Source: Nonomuraea rubra (lineage in GTDB: Bacteria; Actinomycetota; Actinomycetes; Streptosporangiales; Streptosporangiaceae). Taken from it: a stretch of DNA of 64,000 nucleotides. A program made the translations under genes and the position numbers. The notes beneath the pieces were generated by a model that was not told the DNA's origin, searched no databases, and worked only from the letters and a program-made list of their open reading frames with translations. Shown here in pieces: positions 31,501 to 39,601 of the stretch (the stretch's first letter is position 1; the number at the start of each line of letters is the position of its first letter). The stretch is from NCBI RefSeq assembly GCF_014207985.1, contig NZ_JACHMI010000001.1:10895001-10959000 (forward strand), in the 5' to 3' direction.

Positions 31501-34500
31501 CGCGCCCCGGCCGCGGAGGCCGTCGCGCGGCTGCGGACGCTGGCCGCCGAGGAGCCGGGGCTGCGCGCCATGCTGGCGTCGGCCGCCGCCGTGCTGTCCC
31601 GGCTGCACGCCCGCTTGGAGGACCTGGACGCCGCCGTACGTTCGGCCGCAGAAGCCGTACGGAACCTGCGCGCCCTCGTCACCCTCGACCCCGGCGAGCA
31701 CCGCCCCGCCCTCGCCGACCAGCTCCTCGACCTCGGCGAGCTGCTGCTGATGGACGACCGCCCCGAGGAGGCGCCGGCCCCGCTGCAGGAGGCGATGGCC
31801 GTGATGGCCGAGCGGCGCACCGCCGGCACGGCGAGGGCCAGGCGGCTGCTCGGGCTCTGCCTGGACGAGCTGGGCAGGCCCGCGGACGCCCTGGCGCAGC
31901 TGGAGCTCGCCGCCGAGCTGTACGACGTGTTGTGTCTCGATGGCGGCTTCTCCTACCTCGCCTACCGCGACGAGGTACGCGGCCGGCTGGAGTCCGCCCA
32001 GGCTCGGCGGCTCGACCGCCCCGCCGAGGAGCCGTGGTCGCCGTCGACGGCCCCGGCGGAGGAGGAGGTGGATCGGGCGGAGCGGCGGCTCGTCGAGTGC
32101 AGGAGTGCCGTCGAAGGTGCCGGTACGCAGGGGATCGAGCAGATTCATGCGTACCTGTCCGCGCAGGCCACGCTTGCCCGGCTCTGGGCGGACACGGGGA
32201 GGGCGGAGGACGGGTTCGCGCTGGCGATGCAGGCGGCCGAGCTGCTCCAGCGGCACGCCGCCCCAGACGGGCCGCACGCCCTGGCCGTCGGCATGGTCGC
32301 CGCGGCGCTCGGGCGCTCGCTCGTCGGGCTCGGACGTCCCAAGGAGGCCATCCCTCACCTGCTCACGGCCATCGAGTCGTACGAGCCGCACGCCGAGGCG
32401 AGCGCGGAGTTCCGTACAGAGCTGGGCCGGCTGATGGTCCTGGAGACCGTCGCCCTGTCGCGCGCCGCCTGCCCGTCCGACGCGGAGGCGGCCGCCGACC
32501 GGATGGTCGGGCTGTACGAGCGGCTCGTGGCCGAACGCGCCGAGCCGCCCGTGGCCCTGGCCGGTGCGCTCCGGCTGCAGGGCGGGATCCGGTTCTCCGG
32601 GCAGCGCCCGGACGGTGCGCTCCGGTCGGTGACCCGGGCGCTCGACCTGGTTCCGTCCCCGGCGACGCGGCAGGAGCGGTTGCTCGTCGGGACCTGTCTG
32701 GAGCTGGCCGGGTTGTGCCTGGCGGAGCTGCACGAGAGCGACGCCGCACGTGATCGGCTGGTGGCGGGGACCGCGGCGATGGCGGGGCTCGGGAGCCTCC
32801 CGTCCGAACTGGCCGGGGTGCATCTGCTGGCGTTGGTGCGGCTGGCCAGGATGCGGGTGGAGGAGGAGGGGCCGGTCGCGGGGGCTGCTCTGTACGGCGA
32901 CGTTCTCGGGCTGCGGCCGTTGCCGGCGCCGCCGGTGATCGATGCCGTCGTGGACGAGCTGACGCGATTCGCGGGCGAGGGCATCCGGGTCGTGGGTGAT
33001 GGTGCCCGGGCCGTGAAGGAGGGCACACGGTTCGCGGGTGAGGGTGCCCGAATGGCGCAGGAGATCGCCGAGGGCGTGGCGGGGCTGGTGGGGCCGCTCG
33101 CCGCGTTCACGGAGGCGATGGAGCGGGAGGTGCCGCTGAGCGGCGCGCCTGAGACGTACGACCGGTTCGGGCGGTGTCTGGCGCGGCTCGGTGCCGCTGC
33201 GGCGCGGGCGGGTGACACCGCGAGCGCCGAGACGATCGCCGAGCTGGCCGTGCGCGTCTACCGCGGTCTCGCTCCCGTCTCGCCCGCCTACCGTGCGCCG
33301 CTCGCCTCGGCCCTCGCCACGCTCGCCACCCTGCCCGACACCCTGCCCGACACCCCGCCCGACACCCCGCCCGACACCCCGCCCGACACCCCGCCCGCCA
33401 CCCTGCCCGACACCCCGCCCGCCACCCAGGCCGGCCCAGGGAACGGCGCCAAGGACGGCTCCGGCCCGGCGGGGCTCGCCGTGCTGGAACAGGCCATCGA
33501 GCTGCTCACCCAGCACCAGGACGGACCCGCCGGCCCGGACCGTGACCACGTGGGACGGCTGCTCGCCGGAACCCTGCACCGCTACGCGGCCGACCTGCTC
33601 GACCGGGGCCGGGCCGTCGAGGCCCTGGCCCACTGCGAGCGCGCCGCCGACCTCTGCGACGAGCTGGAGGACCCGGCCATCGCCGCCGCCACCTACGCCC
33701 AGCTCGGCTCCACCCTGGCCGCCCTGGACCGCCCGCAGGCGGCCCTGGAGGCCATCGCCTGGTCACTCGCCGAACTGGACCGCGCCGAACTGGACCGCGC
33801 CGAACTGGACCGCGCCGAACTGGACCGCGCCGAGCCGGAGGAACGAGACCGCACCGGGGAAGCCTGGCATGAACCGCCAACGGCACCCGATCCGCGGCGG
33901 GTGCGGGCGCAGGCGATCCAGGTCAGAGGCCGGGTGCTGCGGACGTCCGGACGGGCACAGGAGGCGACGGCGCACCTGGTGGAGGCCCTGCGCCTGTTCA
34001 CCGAGCTGAAGGAGCCGCTGCCCGCGGCAGAGACCGCCGCGCTGATCGCCGACGACCTCCTCGCCGCAGGACGCCCCCAGGAGGCCGCCGAGTACGCACA
34101 GACCGCCACAAAAGGCCACGAGCCGGGCACCGTGAAGCACGCCCTGGCCACCCAGCGCCTGGCCAGGTGCCACATGATGCTGGGCGAGCTGGCCGCCGCG
34201 AACGCGCTCGTCGAGGGCCTGATCCCGCTGGCCAGACGCTCGCCGGACGACCTGACGCACCGGGCGATCCTGGCCGACTCCCTGGCGCAGAGCTCGGAGC
34301 TGATGCCGCTGCTGCGGTTGGACGGCGGCGCGGAGGCCGAGGCGCGGGCGCGCGAGGCCATCGCGATCTACGACGAGCTGCTGACCACGGGCATGAACGC
34401 GCAGGCCCTGCACACCAGCCGCGCCGGCGCCTGCCTCACGCTGGCCTCGGCGCTGCGCATGCGGGACCTGGCGGCGGAGGCGATCCAGCCGCTGCGGGAG

Positions 34501-34890
34501 GCGGTGGCGGCGCTGGAGCGGTTCTCGCCGGGAAACCCGATGCAGGGCGGCCTGCTGTCGCGGGCGATGCTCATGCTGGGCGACGCGCTGATGGAGGCGG
34601 GCCGGGCACTGGAGGCCGGGCTCGTCTTCCACCGCAGCACGCAGGTGACGCGGGACGAGCTGACCAGGGCGGTGGCGCACGCCCGGCTCGGCTTCTGCCA
34701 GCAGGAGCTGGGCAGGGACGACGCCGCCGACGCCGCCCTGCGCGTCTCCGCCGCCCTGCTGCGCGAGCTGCCGGTGTCAGAGCACGACCTGCTACGGGAC
34801 GTGCTGGCCGCCCGGCTCAAGCTGCTGGAGCGTACGGGCAGGCCCGGCGACGCCAGGGCGGTCGAGGAGGAGCTGCGCCGCCTGCCGTGA
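28501..34890 (+). CDS. Giant STAND-type protein: inactive trypsin-like domain, P-loop NTPase, TPR array
   Basis: A 2129-residue cytoplasmic-looking protein. Residues 15-225 are a trypsin-like fold: Asp75 (DVVLLRV) and Ser174 (WHGMSGAAL) are kept, but the histidine position reads LVLTSGQVA with Gln43, so proteolysis is unlikely. Residues 265-560 hold an AAA/NB-ARC-like NTPase with Walker A GRGGTGKT (296-303) and Walker B TLVVVD ending at Asp350. From about residue 790 to the end lie many TPR-like helical pairs (LFGLGACLLAGGEAGGAIKPAQEA and similar). Low-complexity inserts occur at residues 566-587 (TSPLREDSLG units), 1612-1643 (PDTP units) and 1758-1777 (ELDRA units). It stands alone. The layout recalls actinobacterial conflict or signalling ATPases; the trigger is unknown. 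Confidence 0.85.
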   Translation: MDTPPHHLGLERVVEVFSGHDGLIGSTGSGYAIGADLVLTSGQVARSGTPCHVRPAWSGRWLAAEVVWRGRGGADVVLLRVPEAAWGGLPGIEHNRWARVAGGDSYRLRCVARGFSRAEGQSEELGGARGGLRDVERLSGLVNPPTGAVSKALAVSVLSPEADATPVSLWHGMSGAALLAEPAGQLIGVATPGPGGYARRRLDAVPVTALLSDARFRELAGVPPGPLEVVSERDRSVALPALLRPARERLPEDCPDWVLLMARHAVVPFLGRSEELGELRAWAAEPGPLSIAVLSGRGGTGKTRLAGELCEELAEAGWDAGFLPLDAVTGLLSGDRVMFEALRPTLVVVDRPEPSSPVVGELVRRLAKHGHNARVRLLLLAREPGDAEWWRRLDTAAGGWLRRLNTTTVQLNAHPLTLAERTEHAVAAMKAFAPSRAALPSPPHLDDPEYGLPLHVHLAALLRLCDGEDGDESDGVTDRHPDPAAGQATDRHPDGSVGGGLIGRFLARERGQWARVWPDGEEPLSEASARQAVAVLTLTAPAAAELPLLLTCVPGLRTRAPGPPSDTSPLREDSLGNTSPLREDSLGDTPPPHGDSGPASRTGAPDHAPPLRPGALAAARWLSRLFPSSPGLHGGRMAPLGPELVAEQLLAETEDLDALVLAVHDHEGRTVHHLVRMLDVLRLSAGREPVRQALWSLLASRLGKLVAEATANSASGLGYALNAALVLFAGDRQLAETAAGLQAGPGAQEAEAPRGAQVPVGAEAWEVGLGCRGLNVTLAELAVRHRRGGGGRLALARALTELSAGLAAVGKTGEAVVAAAEAVETYAGAPPYEEAAGRAEALFGLGACLLAGGEAGGAIKPAQEAAARYRILAEEDPSHVRQAARAHYNLACALLELGRLDEAVEAFEAAGGSGEFASQMRGVLSVLPGTAGVTGEVSRPVPLSSFEGIGVDAVLPDLAACLATAVVSAVKNAAPTSRNVAHHLHLAATWLEAHNRPADARAPAAEAVARLRTLAAEEPGLRAMLASAAAVLSRLHARLEDLDAAVRSAAEAVRNLRALVTLDPGEHRPALADQLLDLGELLLMDDRPEEAPAPLQEAMAVMAERRTAGTARARRLLGLCLDELGRPADALAQLELAAELYDVLCLDGGFSYLAYRDEVRGRLESAQARRLDRPAEEPWSPSTAPAEEEVDRAERRLVECRSAVEGAGTQGIEQIHAYLSAQATLARLWADTGRAEDGFALAMQAAELLQRHAAPDGPHALAVGMVAAALGRSLVGLGRPKEAIPHLLTAIESYEPHAEASAEFRTELGRLMVLETVALSRAACPSDAEAAADRMVGLYERLVAERAEPPVALAGALRLQGGIRFSGQRPDGALRSVTRALDLVPSPATRQERLLVGTCLELAGLCLAELHESDAARDRLVAGTAAMAGLGSLPSELAGVHLLALVRLARMRVEEEGPVAGAALYGDVLGLRPLPAPPVIDAVVDELTRFAGEGIRVVGDGARAVKEGTRFAGEGARMAQEIAEGVAGLVGPLAAFTEAMEREVPLSGAPETYDRFGRCLARLGAAAARAGDTASAETIAELAVRVYRGLAPVSPAYRAPLASALATLATLPDTLPDTPPDTPPDTPPDTPPATLPDTPPATQAGPGNGAKDGSGPAGLAVLEQAIELLTQHQDGPAGPDRDHVGRLLAGTLHRYAADLLDRGRAVEALAHCERAADLCDELEDPAIAAATYAQLGSTLAALDRPQAALEAIAWSLAELDRAELDRAELDRAELDRAEPEERDRTGEAWHEPPTAPDPRRVRAQAIQVRGRVLRTSGRAQEATAHLVEALRLFTELKEPLPAAETAALIADDLLAAGRPQEAAEYAQTATKGHEPGTVKHALATQRLARCHMMLGELAAANALVEGLIPLARRSPDDLTHRAILADSLAQSSELMPLLRLDGGAEAEARAREAIAIYDELLTTGMNAQALHTSRAGACLTLASALRMRDLAAEAIQPLREAVAALERFSPGNPMQGGLLSRAMLMLGDALMEAGRALEAGLVFHRSTQVTRDELTRAVAHARLGFCQQELGRDDAADAALRVSAALLRELPVSEHDLLRDVLAARLKLLERTGRPGDARAVEEELRRLP
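30196..30261. repeat. Two 33-base in-frame tandem repeats
   Basis: Units at 30196-30228 and 30229-30261 encode DTSPLREDSLG and NTSPLREDSLG; a decayed third copy follows. They lie inside the NTPase region of the giant protein. Confidence 0.85.
33334..33429. repeat. Eight 12-base in-frame repeats (PDTP units)
   Basis: Eight 12-base units encode PDTL/PDTP/PATL/PATQ variants, forming a Pro-rich linker between TPR blocks in the giant protein. Confidence 0.9.
33772..33831. repeat. Four identical 15-base in-frame repeats (ELDRA units)
   Basis: GAACTGGACCGCGCC is repeated four times without change, encoding (ELDRA)x4, a charged helix extension within the TPR array. Identity of all copies suggests recent expansion. 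Confidence 0.9.
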
Positions 34891-34914
34891 CTCAGAGCCA
34901 AGAGCAGGCCGACA

Positions 34915-34941
34915 GGGGCCGGGCCCGCGCCGCCCGGCCCC
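34915..34941. terminator. Two-way hairpin terminator
   Basis: GGGGCCGGG (34915-34923), nine-base loop, CCCGGCCCC (34933-34941), in the 58 bases between the convergent giant TPR gene and the first FadD-like gene. Confidence 0.6.
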
Positions 34942-34948
34942 CGAGATC

Positions 34949-36535
34949 TCAGTCCGCGGCCCGCTCCGCGGTCTCGCGGGCCCACCGGTAGTCGGCTTTC
35001 CCGGCCGGCGAGCGCACCATCTGGGTGACGAACGCGTACGTCCGCGGCACCTTGTACCCGGACAGCAGCTTCCTGCAGTGCGCGTCCAGCTCCTCGGCGC
35101 CGAGCTCGACCCCGGGCCGCGGCTCGATCACGGCCGCCACCCTGCTCCCCCAGCGCTCGTCGGGCACCCCGGTCACCACCGCGTCGAACACCGCCGGATG
35201 GCCCTTGAGCACCGCCTCGACCTCCTCGGGGAACACCTTCTCCCCGCCGGTGTTGATGCACTGCGAGCCGCGCCCGAAGACGTTCACGGTGCCGTCGGTG
35301 TCCACGGTGGCGAGGTCGCCGGTGAGCAGCCACCGGGTGCCGTCCTCGTCGGTGTGGAAGGTGCGGGCGGTCTTGGCGGGGTCGTTGTAGTAGCCGAACG
35401 CCACCCGCCCCGACCTGGCGACCGTGCCGAGCCGGCCGGAGCCGGGCTCGACGGGCCTGCCCTTCTCGTCCAGCACGGCCAGCTTGACGACAGAGTTCGG
35501 CTGGTAGCGCAGCCCCTTCTCGGGTGAGGAGCCGGCCACGCCGGAGGCGGTGTAGCCGGACTCGGTGGAGCCGAAGCTGTCGATGATCATGGCGTTCGGC
35601 AGCAGCTCCTGGAGCCGGTCGCGGACGGCGCCGCTCAGGATCGCCCCGGTGGAGCTGATCGCGAACAGCGTGGAGACGTCGTACTCGCCGTCCGCCAGGG
35701 CCTCGGCCAGCGGTCTGGCCATGGCGTCGCCGGTGATGCTGATGGTGTTCACGCGCTCCCGGCCGACCGCCTGCCACACCGCGTCCGCGTCGAACTTGCG
35801 CACGAACACGATGGTCGAGCCCATCCACCAGGTCAGGAACATGGCCATCTGCGCGGCCCCGTGCATGAGCGGCGAGGCGGCCAGCATCACCATGGGGTTG
35901 GCCTTGACGGCCTCGTCGATGACCTCCTGCGGGGTGGCGCGCGGGGCGCCGTACGGGTTGCCGCCGCCGAAGCCCATGAACAGGTCCTCGACGTGCCACA
36001 TCGCGCCCTTGGGCATGCCGGTGGTGCCGCCGGTGTAGATGATGTACACGTCCTGTCCCGTGCGCGGCGCGAAGCCGCGCTCCGGCTTGCCGCGTTCGAG
36101 CGCCGTCCCGTACGGCACCGCCGCCCCGATCGCCGGCCGCCCGCCCGCGGCGACGAGGTGCTCCAGCAGCGGCGCCTGGTCCAGCACGGCGCTCACCCTG
36201 GGCTCGAACTCGACGTCGTAGATCAGCGCCCGGATGTCGGAGTCCCGGTAGAGGTAGAGGAGCTCGGCCTCGACGTACCGGTAGTTCACGTTGATCGGCA
36301 CGGCCCGGATCTTGAGCGCGGCGAGCATGCCGGCGACGTACTCGACGCTGTTGTAGAGGTGCAGGCCGACGTGCTGGCCCGGCTGGATCCCGAGGTCGAG
36401 CAGGTAGTGGGCGAGCCGGTTCGCCTCGGCCTCCAGCTCGGCGTAGGTGCGGCGTTCCTGGTCGCAGACGACGGCCGTGCGGTCCCCGATCGTGTCCGCG
36501 AGCCCTTCGAACAGGTCAGCGTGGTTGAACTCCAT
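34949..36535 (-). CDS. Acyl-CoA synthetase (FadD, AMP-forming)
   Basis: A 528-residue ANL-superfamily ligase that activates a carboxylic acid as acyl-AMP and then acyl-CoA. Motifs: P-loop YTGGTTGMPKG (167-177), DSFGSTESGYT, LLTGDLATVD, the hinge FGRGSQCINTGGEKVFPEEVE and the catalytic lysine near the end (SPAGKADYRW). The overall shape is close to the FadD17/FadD19 type used in sterol side-chain activation. The start at ATG 36535 overlaps the thiolase stop by one base (TGATG). It is the last gene of a five-gene minus-strand operon beginning at 41141 and is followed by a hairpin terminator. The substrate is inferred from neighbours only. Confidence 0.9.
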   Translation of the reverse strand: MEFNHADLFEGLADTIGDRTAVVCDQERRTYAELEAEANRLAHYLLDLGIQPGQHVGLHLYNSVEYVAGMLAALKIRAVPINVNYRYVEAELLYLYRDSDIRALIYDVEFEPRVSAVLDQAPLLEHLVAAGGRPAIGAAVPYGTALERGKPERGFAPRTGQDVYIIYTGGTTGMPKGAMWHVEDLFMGFGGGNPYGAPRATPQEVIDEAVKANPMVMLAASPLMHGAAQMAMFLTWWMGSTIVFVRKFDADAVWQAVGRERVNTISITGDAMARPLAEALADGEYDVSTLFAISSTGAILSGAVRDRLQELLPNAMIIDSFGSTESGYTASGVAGSSPEKGLRYQPNSVVKLAVLDEKGRPVEPGSGRLGTVARSGRVAFGYYNDPAKTARTFHTDEDGTRWLLTGDLATVDTDGTVNVFGRGSQCINTGGEKVFPEEVEAVLKGHPAVFDAVVTGVPDERWGSRVAAVIEPRPGVELGAEELDAHCRKLLSGYKVPRTYAFVTQMVRSPAGKADYRWARETAERAAD

Positions 36536-37689
36536 CAGGGTCTCTCCCGTCCGACGATCCACATCGCGAAGAACTGGGCTCCCCCGCCGTAGGCGTGGCC
36601 GAGCGCCGTACGGGCGCCGTCCACCTGGTGCTCGCCCGCCATGCCACGCACCTGCAGCGCGGCCTCGGCGAACCTGATCAGTCCCGACGCCCCGATCGGG
36701 TTGCTGGACAACACCCCGCCCGAGGCGTTCCACGGGGTGTCGCCGTCGAGCGCGGTGGCGCCCGACTCGGTGAGCTTCCAGCCCTCACCTTCCGCCGCGA
36801 ACCCCAGGTTCTCCAGCCACATCGGCTCGTACCAGGAGAACGGCACGTACACCTCGGCCACGTCGATCTGCCGCCGCGGGTCGGCGATGCCGGCCTGCCG
36901 GTAGACGTCGGCGGCGCAGTCCTTGCCCGCCTGCGGGCTGACCGTGTCGCGCCCGGCCCGGAAGATCGGCTCGGAACGCATCGCGGTGCCGTGCACCCAG
37001 GCGGGGGTGCCGGTGGCCGCCGACTCCGACGACAGCACGATCGCGCAGGCGCCGTCGCTGGACGGGCAGGTCTCCAGGTAGCGGATGGGCTCCCAGAGCA
37101 TGGGCGTGGACTCGACCATCTTCTGGTCGATGCCGGGGATCTTGAGGTGCGCGTACGGGTTCTTCAGCGCGTTCAGCCGGTCCTTGACGGCCACCAGGGT
37201 GCCGATGTGGCCGGGGGCGCCGGACCTGCGCATGTACTCGCGGATGTGCGGCGCGAAGTAGCCGCCCGCGCCCACCACCAGCGACGCGCTGAACGGCAGG
37301 TGGGTGGACAGGGCCCAGGTGGCGTTCGACTCCGACTGCTTCTCGAACGCGACCACGAGCACCCGCTCGTGCACGCCGCCCTGGATCAGCGAGGCCCCGA
37401 CCAGCGCCGTGGAGCCGCCGACGCTGCCCGCCGTGTGCACGCGCATCATCGGCTTGCCCGCCGCGCCGAGCGCGTCCGCCAGGTACGCCTCCGGCATCAT
37501 CACGCCCTCGAACAGGTCGGGCGCCTTGCCGATCACCACGGCGTCGATGTCCTTGAACGTCAGCCCGGCGTCCTCCAGCGCGCGCAGCGCCGCCTCGCGG
37601 ACCAGGCCGGCGATCGAGACGTCCCTGCGCTTGGTCGTGTAGTGCGTCTGGCCGACGCCGATGACCGCACACCGGTTACCCATGGTCAT
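36535..37689 (-). CDS. Thiolase-like lipid-transfer protein (Ltp/SCP-x type)
   Basis: A 384-residue thiolase-fold protein. It opens with CAVIGVGQTHYTTKRRDVSIAGLVREAALRALEDAGLTFKDIDAVVIG, the usual Ltp start, and ends with NASGGVLSSNPIGASGLIRFAEAALQVRG and ALGHAYGGGAQFFAMWIVG. The reactive-cysteine segment is changed to VHTAGSVGGST, with serine in place of cysteine, as in Ltp-type proteins that cleave or carry beta-hydroxyacyl-CoA steroids and do not do classic thiolysis. ATG 37689 overlaps the stop of the next gene upstream (ATGA). With its partner it mirrors the mycobacterial ltp3/ltp4 pair beside an OB-fold gene. Confidence 0.86.
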   Translation of the reverse strand: MTMGNRCAVIGVGQTHYTTKRRDVSIAGLVREAALRALEDAGLTFKDIDAVVIGKAPDLFEGVMMPEAYLADALGAAGKPMMRVHTAGSVGGSTALVGASLIQGGVHERVLVVAFEKQSESNATWALSTHLPFSASLVVGAGGYFAPHIREYMRRSGAPGHIGTLVAVKDRLNALKNPYAHLKIPGIDQKMVESTPMLWEPIRYLETCPSSDGACAIVLSSESAATGTPAWVHGTAMRSEPIFRAGRDTVSPQAGKDCAADVYRQAGIADPRRQIDVAEVYVPFSWYEPMWLENLGFAAEGEGWKLTESGATALDGDTPWNASGGVLSSNPIGASGLIRFAEAALQVRGMAGEHQVDGARTALGHAYGGGAQFFAMWIVGRERP

Positions 37690-38705
37690 GCCTCCAGGAC
37701 GGTCACGAGGTTCTGCTGCAGGCAGGGGCCGCTCGCGGCGTGCGCGACCGTACGGCTCGCCGTCCCGTCGTGGATGCGGCGCGCGGCCTCGCCGATGCGG
37801 ACGAGTCCGGCGGCCATGACGGGGTTGGCGGCGAGCGGGCCGCCCGACGGGTTGATCACGGTGTCGCCGCCCAGCTCCAGGGCCTGGCGCAGGATGATCT
37901 CCTCGTGCGGGAACTGCGCGTGCAGCTCGGCCACCTCGACGGGCCCCTTGGTGACCCCGGCGGCGCGGGCGGCGTCGGCGGCGGAGGCCGATCGGGCCAG
38001 CTCGCGCAGGCCCAGGTAGTGCGGCTCGGTGCGGTGCGCGATGCCCCTGATCCAGGCCGGGTTCGGGTGGAGCCGGCCGGCCAGGTCGCCGGTGGCGAGC
38101 ACGATCGCGGCCGCGCCGTCCGTGATGGGCGGCACGTCCGTCTTCCTGAGCGGTTGTACGGCGAAGTCGTCCCCGTCGGGTTCGGGCAGGTCGAGCGCGT
38201 ACGGGTTGCTGCGCCCGTCGGCCCGGCTGCGTCGTACGATCTCGTCCAGCTCCTGGCGGTCGGCGCCCACGGCGGCGGCCTGGAGCGCGGCGTAGGAGAG
38301 CTGGTCGAGGCCGAGCGGGGCCAGGTAGTACGGGTCGAGCTGGAGCGTCATGATCGTCCGCAGGTCGCCCAGCGACGACTTGCCGAAGCCGTAGACCAGG
38401 GCGGAGTCGATGTCGCCGTGCTGGAGCCGCACCCACGCCTCGTACAGGGCCCAGGCGCCGTCCATCTCGACGTGGCTCTCGGAGATCGGCGGCCAGGCGG
38501 CCAGCGCGTCGAGCGCCGACACGAACGAGAACGGCGCCCCCGCCAGGTAGTCGCAGCTGCCCGAGCAGGTGAAGCCGAAGCGCTTGAGCCCGGTCAGCTC
38601 CTTGACCTCGCTGATCACGGGATGGATCAGCTCGTGCTCGGCCAGGCCGGTGTCGTGATCGGTGTGCCGCGTCTGCGCGAACGCGACGATCGCCACGTCT
38701 CTCAT
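37686..38705 (-). CDS. Second thiolase-like protein (Ltp type)
   Basis: A 339-residue thiolase-fold protein starting MRDVAIVAFAQTRHTDHDTG. The nucleophile region reads RFGFTCSGSCDYLAGAPFSF and has two cysteines, unlike the adjacent paralogue. Later motifs are PPITDGAAAIVLATGD, ELHAQFPHEEIILRQALELG and INPSGGPLAANPVMAAGLVRIGEAARRI. It overlaps the OB-fold gene upstream and the other thiolase downstream by four bases each, so all are co-translated. The two thiolase-like chains may form a hetero-complex with the OB-fold protein, as DUF35 partners of Ltp2 do. That is an inference from family knowledge. Confidence 0.86.
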   Translation of the reverse strand: MRDVAIVAFAQTRHTDHDTGLAEHELIHPVISEVKELTGLKRFGFTCSGSCDYLAGAPFSFVSALDALAAWPPISESHVEMDGAWALYEAWVRLQHGDIDSALVYGFGKSSLGDLRTIMTLQLDPYYLAPLGLDQLSYAALQAAAVGADRQELDEIVRRSRADGRSNPYALDLPEPDGDDFAVQPLRKTDVPPITDGAAAIVLATGDLAGRLHPNPAWIRGIAHRTEPHYLGLRELARSASAADAARAAGVTKGPVEVAELHAQFPHEEIILRQALELGGDTVINPSGGPLAANPVMAAGLVRIGEAARRIHDGTASRTVAHAASGPCLQQNLVTVLEA

Positions 38706-39601
38706 GCCAGCTCCACATCAGGCTCGCCGGTGGGGGCGAACCAGCGGATGTTCGCCATGGACGCCGTGCGCTCGCTCTCGGGGACCCAGACCGCCCTGAC
38801 CCGCATGCCCTGGCGTACCTCGTGTGCGGGTACGTCCCCGATGAGCGCGATCATGGGGATGTCCGCCCCGTCGAGCAGGATGTACGCCGACACGAACGGC
38901 ACCTCGGGAGCCCGGGGGTCGGGCAGGTTGTTGATGGCGAAGGTGGTGATCGTGCCGGTGTCGGGGAGTTCGAGCGTGTCGGGGAGGGTGTTTCCGCATT
39001 CGGGGCAGGCCAGCCTGAGCGGCACGTACACCTTCTCGCACTGCTCGCAGCGGCTGCCGAGGAGGACGCCGCGCTCGACGCCCTCCAGGAAGACGCGGAG
39101 TGCGCCGCCGACCTGGAGGCGGTACTCGGCCCGCACGCTGGACACGATCTTCGTGACCTCGGGGGCGAAGCAGGAGATGTCGGTGATGTGGCCGGTGGGC
39201 CGGTCGCGCCAGACCGGCCAGACCCGGGTGCCGGCCGCCAGTGCCTTGGGGTTGTCGGCTTCCACGGCGTGCAGGAGGTCGGTGTCGGCGCCGTCGAGGC
39301 GGATCAGGGCCCAGGCGAAGGGGCGGTCGAGGGGGTGGCTGTCGAGCGGCTCGTCCACCCAGGCCGAGGTGGTGATCGTGCCGGCCGGGCCGACCTCGAC
39401 GTACTCGCCGGTCACGGGCTCGCCGGTCGCGGGATCGTACTCGAGAGGGGGGACGAGCACCCGGCCCTCCGCCGTCCGTACCCCGACGATGCGGCGGGCG
39501 CGCAGCTCGCTGAGGAACCGGCCGATGACCGGCCCCGTCGTACGCGTGTAGCCGCCGGGGAACTCCAGGACGTGCTGGGCGACCAGCGGATCAGATGGCA
39601 C
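38702..39601 (-). CDS. Double OB-fold/Zn-ribbon protein (DUF35 type)
   Basis: A 299-residue protein with two DUF35-like halves. The first (residues about 20-150) has the OB-fold but no zinc cysteines. The second has a rubredoxin-like zinc ribbon with Cys185, Cys188, Cys199 and Cys202 (CEQC, CPEC) followed by the OB-fold (TGTITTFAINNLPDP...GMRVRAVWVP). DUF35 proteins dock onto Ltp-type thiolases and help hold acyl-CoA. The double form beside two Ltp-like genes resembles mycobacterial Rv3521 next to Rv3522/Rv3523. It overlaps the FadD gene upstream by 11 bases and the thiolase gene downstream by four. Confidence 0.88.
   Translation of the reverse strand: MPSDPLVAQHVLEFPGGYTRTTGPVIGRFLSELRARRIVGVRTAEGRVLVPPLEYDPATGEPVTGEYVEVGPAGTITTSAWVDEPLDSHPLDRPFAWALIRLDGADTDLLHAVEADNPKALAAGTRVWPVWRDRPTGHITDISCFAPEVTKIVSSVRAEYRLQVGGALRVFLEGVERGVLLGSRCEQCEKVYVPLRLACPECGNTLPDTLELPDTGTITTFAINNLPDPRAPEVPFVSAYILLDGADIPMIALIGDVPAHEVRQGMRVRAVWVPESERTASMANIRWFAPTGEPDVELA

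Noticed and set aside
33334..33831. Possible regulatory or CRISPR-like repeats
   Set aside because: Units of 12 and 15 bases keep the reading frame of the surrounding gene and encode simple peptide repeats.
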